Shown here in pieces: positions 24,701 through 39,700 of a DNA stretch of 64,000 nt. How positions within the stretch are numbered: the first letter of the stretch is position 1; the number at the start of each line of letters is the position of its first letter. The stretch lies in the NCBI GenBank assembly GCA_033239005.1, contig BSQZ01000026.1, positions 539,501 through 603,500 of the forward strand, given 5' to 3'. This DNA comes from Lamellibrachia satsuma. Taxonomy: Eukaryota > Annelida > Polychaeta > Sabellida > Siboglinidae. Under the pieces are notes generated by a model. It was not told the origin of the DNA. It did no database searches and saw nothing but the letters and a program-made list of their open reading frames with translations. A program made the translations under genes and the position numbers.

Positions 24701-27700
24701 TCATAAACGGTCACAAATAAATAAAAGAACATCAATCATGTATCACTTTGTATTTTATTACACTGCTGTGGTAATCATTACGTGTCATTAGTGTATCTAC
24801 TTGGCATAGCTCTCCAGCAACAGTTCCACTTCTCTTTCCTTTTCAAATAGTCTCCTTCATTTTGAAACAATTCTGCATTTTCTATAACAAAAAGTGGTTG
24901 GAGGATGCATAAAATGGCCCTCTTGAGACTTTCAATGCAGATACCCCCATCCCACGCCCTTTCTCACACACTCTTTCCTTTATTTCAACCCCAGTAGGAA
25001 AATTTACTTCCTCCTAGTTATTTAACTTGGAACCTCTGTATTTTCTGAAGTAGGCCAAGGCAGTGTTCATTTTGAATTGTCCGTTGTTCAGCATTTGAAC
25101 GTTACATAATAATATTGTCTAAAACGGCGTTATCGTGAACACTGCTTTCATCATGATAATTTATTTGAAATGATGTAGGCATTACAAATTTGTATTACTT
25201 TTTTAACAACCAACACATTAATATTTTGTCTATAAACCAACTACTGAAAAACAACACCTTCAACACCTATTGGCTATGAATAAAACCACGATTGTGGTTT
25301 GTCATAAAATCTAGTGCTAATGCATGTGAATATTGTCTGTTGTAGCCACTACAATAGACAATATAATGTGGCTGCTCCCAGTCTGTCAATTATCTCTATT
25401 TATCAACGTTTTTGAAATCCTGGATTATCTTCGTGCTGCGTATTATAAGTCGTGAATATACATAGTGTACAAATGGAAGGTCTGTGACTTTTTTATCTTT
25501 ACACATTTTACATTGACTTTTAAAACTGCCCTTTATTCTGGGGCGTGGCTGCTGCTATCAACCTGTTTGAACCACGCATACACGTGCCAGTGTTGCCAAG
25601 CTGCACTCACCGTACCAGAACATTGCCTGCTTGGGGAAGTGTCTGCTGAAGCATGTTGCCGTTCAGAACATTGTTGATGAACCTACGGACATGCATGCAG
25701 CCGCCTAGTCACCCGTGGACGGCAACAATTGAACGATTGCATTTGTGTCGAAGACCAACGAGGCGTGGCACAACAGCCGGAATAAGACGTGGATCCAGAC
25801 CAATAATCAGGGTGCCCAGCGGAGGGTGTCGCCAGGTCAGCTCTGTTGATAAACAAACAGGTGTTAACAGTGCCAACGTGATTGCACTGACCTCTACAGC
25901 CTCGGGTAACGGGTCTTACATTGTGCGAAGTTCCTCTCACCTTTGTGCGAAGTTCGCCCTGATTAACGCAAGATCCATACGTAAACAGGAGCTACTCGTG
26001 CGCGACTACATTGATGAACATGAACCGGACGTCGTCGCCATAACGGAAACCTGGCTGGCAGAAGGTGATATGACTGTCACATCCGAATTGTGCGGTGGGG
26101 ATTTCACGTTCATTCACCGGCCGCGCAGTGGGGCCCGTCGTGGAGGTGGTGTGGGAGTATTGTTCCGAAAGATGCTGCAGCTAGTTTCACGTGCTGACAT
26201 TGATACACATGCCTGTGAGACTTGTTGCGTTTTTCTGCGTAATATCTGTATTGGTTGCATCACTCGCGTGATTGTCGTCTACCGACCGCCAACGTCTAAT
26301 TTCCGCACCTTCCTAGATGACGTCTGGAAGATTTTACTCATCGCCGCAGCCCACCCCACGGAGACTGTCGTGTGTGGTGATTTCAACACACGATATGGGG
26401 ATTCTACATGCGCCGATGCAATGAACTTGGCAGATTTGATGGAGACACATGGTTTTGTACAACATGTACAAGGTGCAACATCTCACATCATAGCTACAAC
26501 CGTTGAGCTGGAGACTTTTCTCACTGATCACCGATTGATTGAATGTGAATTACGCCACCCTAAACCAAAGCACATGACACGACGCGTTCAATACCGTAAG
26601 TACTCAGCCATTGACAGCAGCCGTCTTACTGCAGATCTCGCGGCGGCAGATCTTAACGTTCCTGAACAAAATCCTGAAGTTATCCTCACTTGATATGATG
26701 CATGCATACGTAGCATTGTTAACGCCCATGCCCCAGTAATCTCGCGGACTATCACTGCTAGGCCGATGACACCGTGGCATACAAGTGAACTATCTGTAGA
26801 GAAGCTTGCATTGCGTCGTGCTGAGCGTAACTGGTGACAAACTGGACTAACTGTACATCGTCAAATATACACCAGTTTGCGCAACACGTTCCGAAAATCA
26901 CTTATGACAGCGCGATCGCATTACTACCGAACTGAGTTGACAAGTGCTGGTGGCAACATCCGACGTGTCTACCAGATCGGAAACACACTACTCGGTCAAG
27001 CCGGAGACCGGCTGCTACCCGAAGACGCTACACAAGCTACTATGGCAGCGAAATTCCAAGAGCGTTTTACGGAGAAGATTGATGCGTTGCGCCGCAATAT
27101 GACTCAATCGTCAACTGAAGATTCAGCGACGAATGTGGCTGCAAGTTTACTGTGTTTTGAAGCTGCTTCACCTGCAGACGTGAAGAACATAATTTTAGCA
27201 TCTGCTACCAAGTCATGTGAGCTGGACCCGCTGCCAACGTCACTCCTTAAACAGAACATTAAAGCTCTATGTCCGGCCATTACACGCATAATTGATGCAT
27301 CGCTCTCCACTGCTATAGTCCCACAGTCGATGAAGCATGCCATTGTGACACCGGTACTGAAAAAACGAGGCTCTGATGTCAATGTGCTGTATAACTTCCG
27401 CCCAATATCTAACATTTTGTTTGTCGCTAAGACAATGGAGCGCTTCGTTTCGAGACAACTGCAACGCTTCCTGAATGAGAATGGCATACTTGGCGTCTAC
27501 CAGAGTGCCTACCGACCACGCCACGGTGCGGAGACAGCACTCTTACGTATTCACAGTGATGTGGCACAAGCGATTGATGCTCGACGTGGAGTACTTCTTG
27601 TGCTTCTTGATTTAACAGCAGCCTTTGACACAATAAATCACGATATCCTACTACGGAGACTGTATGGCTATGGCATACGTGGCGAAGCGCATGCGTGGTT

Positions 27701-30700
27701 GGCGTCATACCTATATGGTCGTACCTCTGCCGTGTGTGTCGGGAAAGAAGTGTCTGAATGTACCGTGATGAGATCTGGAGTTCCACAGGGGCGGTTCTTG
27801 GGCCGGTGCTCTTCAACGCCTACATTGCGCCTCTAACGAATTTACTCAACCGACACGACGTACACCACCATCTGTACGCCGATGATACGCAGTTATACGT
27901 TGATTTCCCACCGTTTGACCATACAAATGCTCTTATCCGAATGGAGGCGTGCATCAGTGAAGTTAAAACGTGGCTCTATGACAACGGACTGGTTCTCAAC
28001 GAGCGCAAAACGGAAGCAATTGTCATACACTCATCGAGCTTGCGCAGACCAGTACACATTGAGCACGTTGACGTCTGCGAACAATATGTAGCTACATCGA
28101 CCATTGTCCGTGACCTTGGCGTTGCAATCGATGCTGATCTGTCGATGGTGACGCAGGTGGCAAATGCATGTCGAAGTGCTTACTACCATCTCTCGAGAAT
28201 TGCACGGGTACAAGGGGCAATGACAATCAGTGTCTGCAAATGCCTTGTCAATGCACGTGTGACATCAAGAATCGATTATGGTAATGCTATGCTCTTTGGC
28301 TTATCTGACCATCTGCTGCACCATCTAGAGAGGGTTCAACGCTCAGCCGCTCGTGTTGTGATGCAACTTCGACGAGATGATCGGCGATCTGTCACTGCTG
28401 TCCTGCAACACCTACACTGGCTCCCAGTGAGAAAGTGTATCGAGTACAAATTACTTATGGTTGTACACACGGCACTGTATGCAGGCACGCCAGTGTATCT
28501 TGCGTCACTGCTACATCATCACTCGCCACGCAGGACCCTACGCTCTGGTGGTGGTTTACTTCTTGATGTTCCACACGTAAACCTAGAACGTTATGGTCGC
28601 CGGGCGTTTGCTTGTGCTGGGCCGACATTGTGGAACTCTCTGCCACTGGAACTACGCGATCCAGAACACCAGGCAGTTTGGAAAACTATTGAAGACATTT
28701 CTGTTCTTAAACTAATTTAATCAGACCTCATTTAACCTTGGTATTATTCATGCATACAGTTTTACTAATGTATAGTTTTATTTATCTTAGGTTTAATTAC
28801 ATTTTAGTATCTTTTTAACCTATTTAATATAATGTAGGCTTTTATTATTTATTATCCAATATGATCAGGTGTTCAGAACTTTTGCAAATCGTTTGCTTTA
28901 TCATTGCACTTACCTGCAATTTTACTATACATAGGTTTATTTATATATACGTATGTATACATATTAGCATTTTGTTTCCTAATTTTACTTTTTATTTATT
29001 TCTCTTAAAAGCATCTTTATGTCTCTTAAAAGTTTGCCGATTTGTAATCACCCGTGAACGGGGCACTAGTCCCGGATTTGATGGTGAATAAATAAAGTAT
29101 ATTATTATTATTATTACCGGCCTGCTCAGGTGTAATGCTTTTTTACAGATATGTTTTGATATTCGTGCAGTTGACTTAAGTTATGTTTTTGGTGGTAGGG
29201 GTTTTCAGGGTCCATGGGATCAGGCACCGGGGAAGACAGGAGATCAAGGAGCAGGCAGTCATCAGCCACAGCCCAGGTACCCCTCCCGCCACTGTGGGCC
29301 ATTGGGTTGCAATCACTACCTTTCTTGAGTTCTGTGGTCCAGTTCCGTGGTCCAGTCATATGGCAGTCATATGGGGGCAACACAAAATCACATGTAAAAT
29401 TCATAAAAATATAAAAGATTTGTATTAAAGAATTTTTCCATGAATTTTAAATATTTCATTAAAACGAATGTTATTTTTTGTACTGAAAATTCAATGACTG
29501 GAATAAATAAATCTGTTCAATCACCATGCAGTTTGTTAAGACATGTGATGCACTAGTAAACAGTGTTGACGTATGACGCACGAGTGCTCCTGATACAGAG
29601 ATGCCACTTCAGTGTGCATTGACGTCTTCTTGATCTAATAAATCACATCGGATACAAATTACGTTCATTTTAATTAAATATCTTAAATTCACGTACAAAG
29701 GCTCGATGGAGCAATTCAGTACTATGAATTTTTTTTATTGTTGAATTTTACACGTGATTTCGTCTTGCCCCCATAACTGGACTGCGAAACGGCAACGTAC
29801 AGGTGTTTGGCCTACTGACTATGTTTCATAAAGTTTGGTTCTATAGACGTAAATAGAAATTAGAAAAACAGTAAAAGCTGTCTCGACCCTTTGTTTAGCC
29901 CAATGTGAATCTGTTTGTTGATGTTCATATCTGTACATGAATAATTTAAGTAATGGTGTAATAAGTGAGTGTACTTTGGTTGAAATCATCAAAAGGAATG
30001 ACTGATCGTTAGGTCGGGAAGTTGCGAAAGGGTGAATAGCGGTATGTTATAGGATACACTAGTTGGTTAAACATGCAGTTTTTTGTAAACTTTTTGTTCA
30101 GCCAAACCAAGCTTAATTGAATAGTTTGTCTGATGATTTCATCACAACTAAATAATGCATTTGCACAAACGAGCTAGCTTGTCGTAATTGATGGTTAGAT
30201 TTCAAAATGAGGCTAAGATGACGAGTAAAAATTTATGGGCATAGATAGGTTTATGTGTAATTGTGGATATAGAACTGTGGTAGCAGATAGTTTAAACAGC
30301 CATTGTCTTCTCTCACTGTGTTATTAAAAAGAATATTTATAATCACTATGTATACTTTGGATATGTATTCACCTATTGAATGTCATTTACATCTTTAAAA
30401 AGATTTAGCCAAAAAACAAAATCAACAATTTTGTTAGTCATTTAGTATTGTTGATAGTGTCATTTGTTAAATTGTATGACACAATCTTATAGTTGGCAAG
30501 AGGAGAGCAATAGTGTAATATGGAAATACTTAAACTTGTGGCGTTTCACAACAATGTTTCAACAATATTCAGACTTAAAACAATTATGTCATGTATATCT
30601 ATCATAATACTATAGATTAAATGTACATCTAACTGCGCACCATATTCTTTGTTTTTGAAATTGACTGACAGTTATGTTCTCATGGATGAGTGCGTGTTTT

Positions 30701-33700
30701 GCAGGAGCCCTCGGTTGCCACAAAAGAGGACTTTGTGGAGATGGATATGGATGAGCTGAACCAGCATGAGTGCATGGCAACTCTGACAGCACTGTTGCAG
30801 CACATGGCACGCAGCAACATCACACCACCAGTAGACAAGGTCTGTGCTGAACCAACATGAAGTCTGTCATGTTTTTGTCCATGACAGTGGCTTGTATAAA
30901 TGATGTATCAATCATAAATAGCAAATGGAAGTGGCATATTGCAGTAAAATAAAAAAACACTTCTATTGCACTAAAATACTTGGGAAACCCAAGCTCAGCA
31001 GCGCACCAAAACAAAAGGGTTAGACGGTTTCTAGTTGGTTAGTAATTCCAGTCGTAAACAGTTGGATCGGTATACTGAGCAACTGTGGGAGATAAGCAAG
31101 TTGAAACAGGTGGGTTTTTCGTTGACGGTGAAATGTTATTAATTTCCTGCTGACTTAATGCTAATAGGGAGTGAGTTTCACAGAGTTGGTGTAGCAACTG
31201 AGAAAGCTCTTGTTCCAACGTTTGTCTTAACACTGGGAACAAAAAGTAGATTAGAATTAGATGATCGAAGCTGTCTGGGCTGTCTTGCAGGAGTGAGCAG
31301 TGAATGTAAATATGCTGGATGAACGTGCTCGATAGGTAAATGTACCAATCTTAAAAATAATGCAATATCATACAGGGAGCCAATGCAGTGATTTAAGAAG
31401 TGACACTGAGTGAGAGAAACGAAGAAACAAACAACTCTACACACCAGTATGTTACAACGTAGTAATTACTGTTGCACGCAGTTTAATTGTTGAGTCAAAC
31501 AGAATTGTCTATTTTTAAACTGTGCAGGCTGTTGCCATGTCAACCTCTATTGTTTAGGGTGTGTCACCTGTTGCCATGCCAACGTGGATGGAGTGCCTAC
31601 ACAGGAAGTTGAAACAGAGCAGTACCGCAGTGAATGTGAAGCTGTTTATTAGTAGACTCATCGTCAATGCTGAAGAGGTGGGTAAAAGCATGAAGAGGAT
31701 TTTTTCCTATCAATTAATAAAGGCAAATTTTTTATAAACTCCTGTTCACCAAATATCTGTTGATATAAGAAAACTGTAAAGTTTTAGTTAACTGTAATAA
31801 CTGACAAAAAAAGAGCATCAAAGAATGTAAACCATATAAGCTGTATGATATCATTTGTACTACCGTTAGATATAACATACATACGTTTGATTGGCCTCTT
31901 GATAAGCCAATGGTTCTTTGTCTATTTGCCATCAGGGGTTTTGTGTTTGATGACAATCTTGTTAGGTATTGAAGCAGGATGGATTTTTACACAGGAACAG
32001 TATATTCCATAATCCGTCAGAACGTTGGTTGATTGAAGAGTTAAAATACTTCATTCATCAGTTCTCCCGGACAGGCGATCCAATCTCCCGGAAGTGAAAG
32101 CAAAAATGTTTATTCTAGTTTATCGTACTCGGCACTATGCTGCATGACTTATATAATTATATTTCTGCCTGAGTATCGTCTTGCTTGTTTTTCTGGGACA
32201 AAATAAACGTGTTTAGGCTTGCAGCCATGTACCATGTCTAATTGGCCATTATTCATCATGTGTTCAGGCATACAACGTAATCACGACACAATCATGCCGT
32301 TGTTTTTCTGGGTCAACCGTTTCTCGGAAAGACAAAAGAAATGTGTTTCTGATTGGGTGTTTTTCTTCACGTGTTCTGGGGATATTGCATCATAAGGTGC
32401 TTAATTAGCTGTTTATCGCAAGGAAACATAATATGGTGAAGTGACTGAAGCACAACAGTGGTTCACAATCTGGCATCACGATTCGACTTCACAGCAGCTG
32501 ACCAGCTAGATCACCTGGTCACTGAATTTCCAGGACTACCAGCTGAGTCAGAACGACGATGAGCTGCCATCATTCAACAGCGAGACACGAGTTGACTGCT
32601 TCTGAGCAGAGATGGCGTGCGCTCTTGTCAAGCAAGATTAACACACACGTTCCTGTTATTCGTTTGTGCCCGACAACGCTCTGCTGAAATGTGCAAAGAC
32701 TGCAACGTGGGATTATGTTCGGGACCACCAGTGAATGTTGTGTGTTGTAAATATGTTAACTGTATGCATTAATGCCCTATATGAGACTGACATTTCTTAT
32801 TCTGTTTTTGTCAGGTCTGGTAAACTGTTTGTGATCATCTTATATCATATATGATGTTGTTTGTGTAATATAATGTGTTGTTTGTGTAATAAAATATGTA
32901 GAATACTATTGCCTGTTGTGCAAAGTATTCTATTTGTACAGTAATTATTTTGTATGCTGTCCATGCAAATTCCCCGAGACCCGATTTATGCACAATTCCC
33001 CAATTTTCTGAAACCCTCCAGTTTACACACAATTCCCTGAATTTCCAAGACCCTCCGATTTATGCATAAATCTCCTGCACTGACATTTCTGAAACTTGGA
33101 AGACATTAGTGTTTTCATGTCATGAATAACAGCAGTTTGTTTCTGTAGCAAACAAAAAAACAGCCTTCAAAGTTTTAATTTAGTATTAAAATCTAATATA
33201 CATTGATTCTGATGAAGTTCACAGAAAACTAGAGATTTTTTCATAATAAACATGTAAAACCATTGAAATCAGACAAATATGCATCAGAAACCACATTTCT
33301 GCAGTGCTTTATTGGACAGTCTGCTTTGTGGGTGTTGTATGTGACCCTGAGAGGTTGCGTGTATTTGTAGGTGTTTCGTCCATACGCCAAGTTCTGGCTC
33401 CTTCCCCTGATGGATGTCATCGTGACTGGTGTGGCGGGAACTGACGAGCTCAACTACTTCATTGTAGAACTTGTTGTCACACTACTTGCCTGGCATGTCA
33501 CTGCTATCCCTCAGGTACGTGTGTGTGCATGCATGTGTACGAATGGGCGTGAGGGTGGGAGTGCAGGTGCGTGCGTGCGCGTGTGTGTTATGCAACTCGA
33601 AGTCAATGAGTTGTGTCACACCTGTAGGCATGGTTACTGTAGTCATGGTTACTGTAGGCATGGTTACTGTAGGCATGGTTACTGTAGGCATGGTTATCTC

Positions 33701-36700
33701 GGTTGCCTGTTTTTGTACGGGGGACACAACAGCACAATGGTATAGTGTTGGAATCTCAAATGGGAAAACGTTGGCACGAATCATGTAATGCCGGTTGAAG
33801 TTTGTTCAGTTCCGCTTGGTCTTAGTTACCAAGGTTATTCAACTGTATGACTTTATAGCTGGCAAGCTGATGGAATTATACGAAAGAACAACGTTTGCTT
33901 AGTAATATAATCTCAGAATGAGTGAGAGTTCCTGTGCGTAGTTTTGATAATTGTTTCTGGTTGTTCCTGTTTTAGGACAGTGATGCCACTAACGACCTCC
34001 TGGAGTTCCTGATGCGGCAGTGTCATCACGACACTAGACAAGTCCTCAAGAACAACCTGGAGATGCTGAAGACGCTTGTTGAAGTGTGGCGCGAACGTGT
34101 GAAACCTCCCACCAGGTACGCTGCTGCACCGCCTGGTTAAAACATGGCTTGGTGCTGCCCTCTGTCATTTCTCTTAGCAGAGATCGCCCTGGATCAATCA
34201 CAGCTGTCAAAGGGCGTAGTAGCACACGGAGGCTAGAAAGTCTGACTCTCTGACAGGGGGACTGAGATTCAAATCCTCTGCACTGTTTCGAAGCTTCGGC
34301 AATTTTGACTCCACGTTGCCTCAGTCTGCCGTCTGAATATATGAGTACCTGGCTATATACAGTGGTGGATATGTGAATATATTATAGTCTTCACGCTGTA
34401 ATTGTTGACTGGCTGAAAGCTTCCCAGAGAGGTCGAATAGGTGTTTAAGAACTTACCTGTACTTACCTTTCACATTTGTATGTAATAAATGAAGACAGGT
34501 CTTGATGTTTTTGCTGCACTCCGTACCCTTTAATGAATATTTCATCATCTTTTTTACTTTACATTGATGCCCTATGAAAACTTACATGTTGAGCTTCCCG
34601 TCACTCAAGTAAATATGTTTAAGAGTTCATCCACATTTCAGAGTTATCTACGACAACTTCAGTGAGAAAAGTACAAAGAGTAAGCGGAATTTAACCGGCA
34701 TTCAACTCGCTGGTTTGATGCTGGCCAACAAGATTAACCCTTTCTACCCCAGTACCAGTGGTGAAGTAGATAAAGACAGGTATGGAACCATTGTTTGCAT
34801 TTCCAATGTTGCTGCCAAAACGAGTACTTAGTGATAATAAATCACTTTTTTTATAAATAATTCAAAGTACATTACACATTTTTTTAAAAGTTACTCTATA
34901 AAAACTGCATCAGTATTCTAATATGTGTACTGCCATTGATGCAGAGGTTTTGGTGCAGAAGAAAGGTGTAGAAGAACCTATTATGAATTAGGACACAAGG
35001 TCTTATCATAATGGTGTCTGAAGATACAATAGGTTGTCAAAACATTAGCAGGTTTTTTTGTAACAAATATAGATGTCCTTGTCTGTCATGCTGTGACCAT
35101 CACATACGTTTCATATTCAGTCGTCATGACGCAATACTGCCTGCACTCGCTCAAGATCATCAGCCTTATGAACTGTGATTTAAAAAAATTACAATGTTTG
35201 GGAAAATAAATCGATGTTGACAGCTGTTGACACCTTCACCCTTAAAATAATTTTGTGTAGTGTCTTGTTTTGAGACCATCCCTTAAGAAACACAGTCCGA
35301 CATGTGAGAGTTTGAGAATCGAATAACTGCAGCACTTTTCGTTGCAGATTCTACAAACAACTTGCGATGAACATGACCAACGAGTCAAAGCAGGTTTATG
35401 CTCCCGCTGCTGAGGTCGTTGGCATGGCGATGGCCTTGATGTCAGACTCGGAGATGGGAGAAGTTGAGCTGGATTGGCAGGAGCAGTATGCAGACAACAT
35501 TGCAAAGATGTTACAAGCAGTGAAACCAGACAAGTTCATCAACTGTGTGTGGAGTATGCAGCGTCACCATCCTGCCATAGTTGACAAGTCAGTTAATCTG
35601 TGTGCTGTAGTCGGTGCTGTTGTCGTGTTGTTGTCACAATGTTAATACAATTATACAACACTATTGCAGTAAAATCCTTGGAAAACCCAAGCTCAAAACA
35701 ATAGGGTTATGCAGTTTCCAGTCAGATAACAATTCCAGTCGTAAACAGTTGGGTTGGTAAGCTGAGGAGCTATGGAGGATAAATGAGTTTAAACAAGTGG
35801 GTCTTTAGTTGATGACGAAATGTTATTATATTTCCTGTTGATGCTAATGCTAACAGGAAGTGAGTTCCGCAGAGTTGCTGCAGCAACTGAGAAAGCTCTA
35901 GTTAATTCATTTGTCTTAACACTGGGTACAAAAAGTGGATTAGAACTAGATGATTGAAGCTGTCTGTTACCAACCAATCAATGTTGACGACTTTGGTCAT
36001 GTGACATGCTTATAGCGAAGTCAGTCTGGTGATGAAGGCCGACAGATTCGGTCAAATTATTTGAAGACAGAACCATAGTTTCTTGAGATGTAAAAATTAT
36101 GTCGAAATTTGCATTTCGATAAACCGGAATGCCAATCAGTTCAAGGATTTAGAGAATAATAACGTATAATGAAACCAGAAGGTATATAATTTACCAGAAA
36201 AATAAAAAGCGTTTATCGTGTCCACCGTTTTTCGACTGCAATAAACCGTTTGCATCAAAATAACAAACATAAGTTCCAATGCAACACATCAGTCACCAGT
36301 ATTTATATTTGATGCAGTCACAGTTTTGTTATAGATAAATAAATAAAAGTTATTCGATGCGCCAGTATCTAGCTTAAGGTATCACTGCGCTTACAAATTA
36401 ACAGTCCATTAAAATATATTAATAAATAAATGAAAAGACATCGCATAAAAGTCCTTCATGACAATGGTTAGTCCTTAAACAGTATTCTACGCAATGCCAT
36501 ATGCACATTCAGGTGGCGCTTAAGGTAGTTGGGGTGACTATTATATCTTTGTCTTGAGGCCAGACACGGCTGCTGAAATTACGTATTTTGAAAAAAATAT
36601 ACTCAAAATGTGTTTCCTCTGTATTCCAATAGCTTTATTTGTAAATTATCAGTAAAGTTAATTTTTATAATGATTACATACCTCTAAATAACTTTTGTTC

Positions 36701-39700
36701 GCGAAAGTGTGTCCCTATAAATAATCCTGTTTTGATTTTCAAGATGGAGAACAAGTTCGAAAATATGCGATGTTTAGACTTTAGCAACGCTGCCATAAAT
36801 TCACCGTATGCTATCTTGTTTAGTACGAATAGATTCCCCTTTCTGTTCTCTAACCGTCTATCTAGACGGCATCCCCGCCCTTTGACCCATATTCGCTGAA
36901 CATCGTCATATATGCAACCAGGATTTTTCCGACTATCTCCTTATTTGGTAATCGGCATTGTGCTATGTCACCTCTCTGTAACATTTTATAATTATATTTT
37001 ATAATAATTATATACTGATATATTATTATTGAATGCTTGTACAGTTCATATCAAATAAATTTACTTCTGATTCTGATATAAAATCTTTGCCGGCCATTTG
37101 CAGAAAATGCATTTTTACAAATTTATAATCCGCATAACTCTGGTAATATTAAAGTCATGTCAATCAGATTTACATTGTTATATTCTGCATTACTCTTTCC
37201 ATGCAATAACAACCTTATATTTGTAATAACTTGTTTAATTTATTTGTAATGAAGGTATTTATAGCGAAAAACACTGGATATTTTTTCAACAATATTTGAA
37301 AGATAGGCAGCTAAAGCATGCATAGTCTTATATATAGGCCAGTGCTTTGAATTTGATGCATTGCCTGGCATACATAGCAGCAGCTATGACTGACACTGTC
37401 GGTTCTGATCTTCTTCCAGGTTCGTTTCCAAAGTGCTGTTCATCCTGCCCCAGGTTCACGGAGAGTTCAAGACCTGTTGTCTCGAGATCGTCCTCAGTCG
37501 TTTCCAGCACGTTGAGAATGTCTTCCAAGAATTGAAGAGCAAAGGGTTAATTGCATCTCTCAGCCACAGGTGGGTACTGCTAAATACGAAGGACTTGTGT
37601 TTGGATTGATGTCTGTTTAACATTCGGTAGATTTCTTTGCTCTGATATCATAACAATGGACACCATATACAGGGCAACCCAAGATAAAGAGGTCCCATTA
37701 AGTTTTTTTAGAAATGTTATGATTTTAAATTAAAATGCAGAAACTTTGAAAACCATTACTTTTATTAAAAAAAGAATATTGCTATTATTATAGAGATGAA
37801 GCAACCCAGTTGGTGAGTCTGAGGCTAGTGCAAGGCATGCTGGGACAGCTCAAGCCGGCCGAACTGCTGGTCGTGTTGCCCGCAGTGACAGCCTTCATCG
37901 GCCACCCAAGCAGCTCCTGTAGAGCAGTCATGTATCATATCCTTATGTGGATCTATGACAACTACAGGTAAGGCGTAGGGTCTGGATAGTTTGATTTCGT
38001 ACGTAATTTGGACATATTTGGCAGCACATATCGCTTTAAAATTACACTGTGTTCTCCCTCGTAGTTCCCTTTTAAAGGCACGAGACCGACTAGTTGTTGG
38101 CCTGTTGAACTGCTTTGGTTGTTTTCTTTTCCACTTCTTCCTATCGGCAGCTTCTCCCTCCACGTTTTCCCCTCCTCTGCCTTCCTCACAACCCTCTTAA
38201 TGCTGTCTTCCCATTGTGATATCCTATCTCAGTCCTGCCACAATAGATGTTGGCCATAGCCTACATTCAGGAATCGTCCACCATTACCCACAAAAAAGTC
38301 CCTACGAAAATGAGGATTGTACGTGATGAGTGATTTTTTCCGAGCCCTGTTTGTATTTTCCAGGGAGGAGAACACAGAGGATGCACACAAGATAATGACC
38401 TCTGTCAAGGACACACTGCTCCAGGGCCTCTCGGAGGAGGATGTCAAGAACAAGTATGTTGTATTTGTTTTTAACTTGACAGGCCTGCAAATGTTGATGT
38501 TTTAGAAATTGTAAATTGATGGTTTTGTTTAATGTTTTATATTTAATTTATTTATATTTTTTATTTGTATTTATTATTATTATTACTAAATTGTAGGATT
38601 TGTAAATTAATTGATGTTCTTAGAATTATAATCACATATTTTATGTATGTATTTATTTATGTTGTGTTTTGTTTATCCATTGTTTTGACTTAAATTGTAT
38701 CATAAATTATACAACTGTGGATGAAATCTTGAAATTAAGCTTTTATTATCACTGCGCTGTATTTCTGCTATAAGATTTATACATGTGGTTGCACATTTTC
38801 TATTACTTATGACACAATTTAATTGTCTTATGGACCGGTTAAGGTATGAAAAGGATAAGTAAAAGCCTGTTTACATGAGTGATTAGTATTACGATTCATC
38901 GGGCGACACTGTCGCCCAACTATAGCAACAAGAAACGATATGTTGAACTGGTAGGGCAACACATTCAATCAGTCGGATTACTAAATGCTTGTGTGAACAG
39001 GCCTTAAGTATAACACCCAATTTACAAATTCAAACAGACGAATACATAAATAGAAACGTTGCAGGTTGACGATGTTGAACTTCTGGAGTGACGAGACGCG
39101 TCTACCGAGCAGCACGTTCGACCGCCTAACAGCCATGTTGGAAGCGATGTACACGCCCACGACAGAGATGCAGTATCTCAGCTATGCGACAAACCTCCTT
39201 CTCGAGATGACGTCGAAGAGTCCAGACTTCAACCGCGAGATCTTTGAATACCCACTGTCCGACTGCACATTTCAGGTGCGATTGCGACCAAATGCCAGAG
39301 TGGAGCTACGGATATTTATCAAAAATGTCTTTGCTGAGCTGGTAGCATGTGCACTCAAAGCCAGTTTCGATGGCACTCATGGATAGCACTGTGCCACCTC
39401 AATGATAACTTCCAGATACCTTTTACAATGGCAAGGAACAAGCCATTGATGACTGGGCAGCTAAGTCTCTCTGTCAATGCAAATGTTCCCAGCCCATATG
39501 CACAAGCCATTACCACATACACGTGTCAATGTTTTTCCATTTACCTGTTTCAATAACACAACTATTATAACGCTGCATCCTTGTTAGAAATGTGTGTCTT
39601 TGTGCATCTTTACATTTCTCTCTGTACAAACCCATCAGTTTTTTTAATCATTGCACAAAATTTAGAAACCACAACATAGTTGTATAAACAAATCCTGTCC

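Noticed and set aside
25653..28720. A host gene with endonuclease/phosphatase fold
   Set aside because: Motif order ([25 protein letters not shown]) is that of a non-LTR retrotransposon, and the frame is broken.
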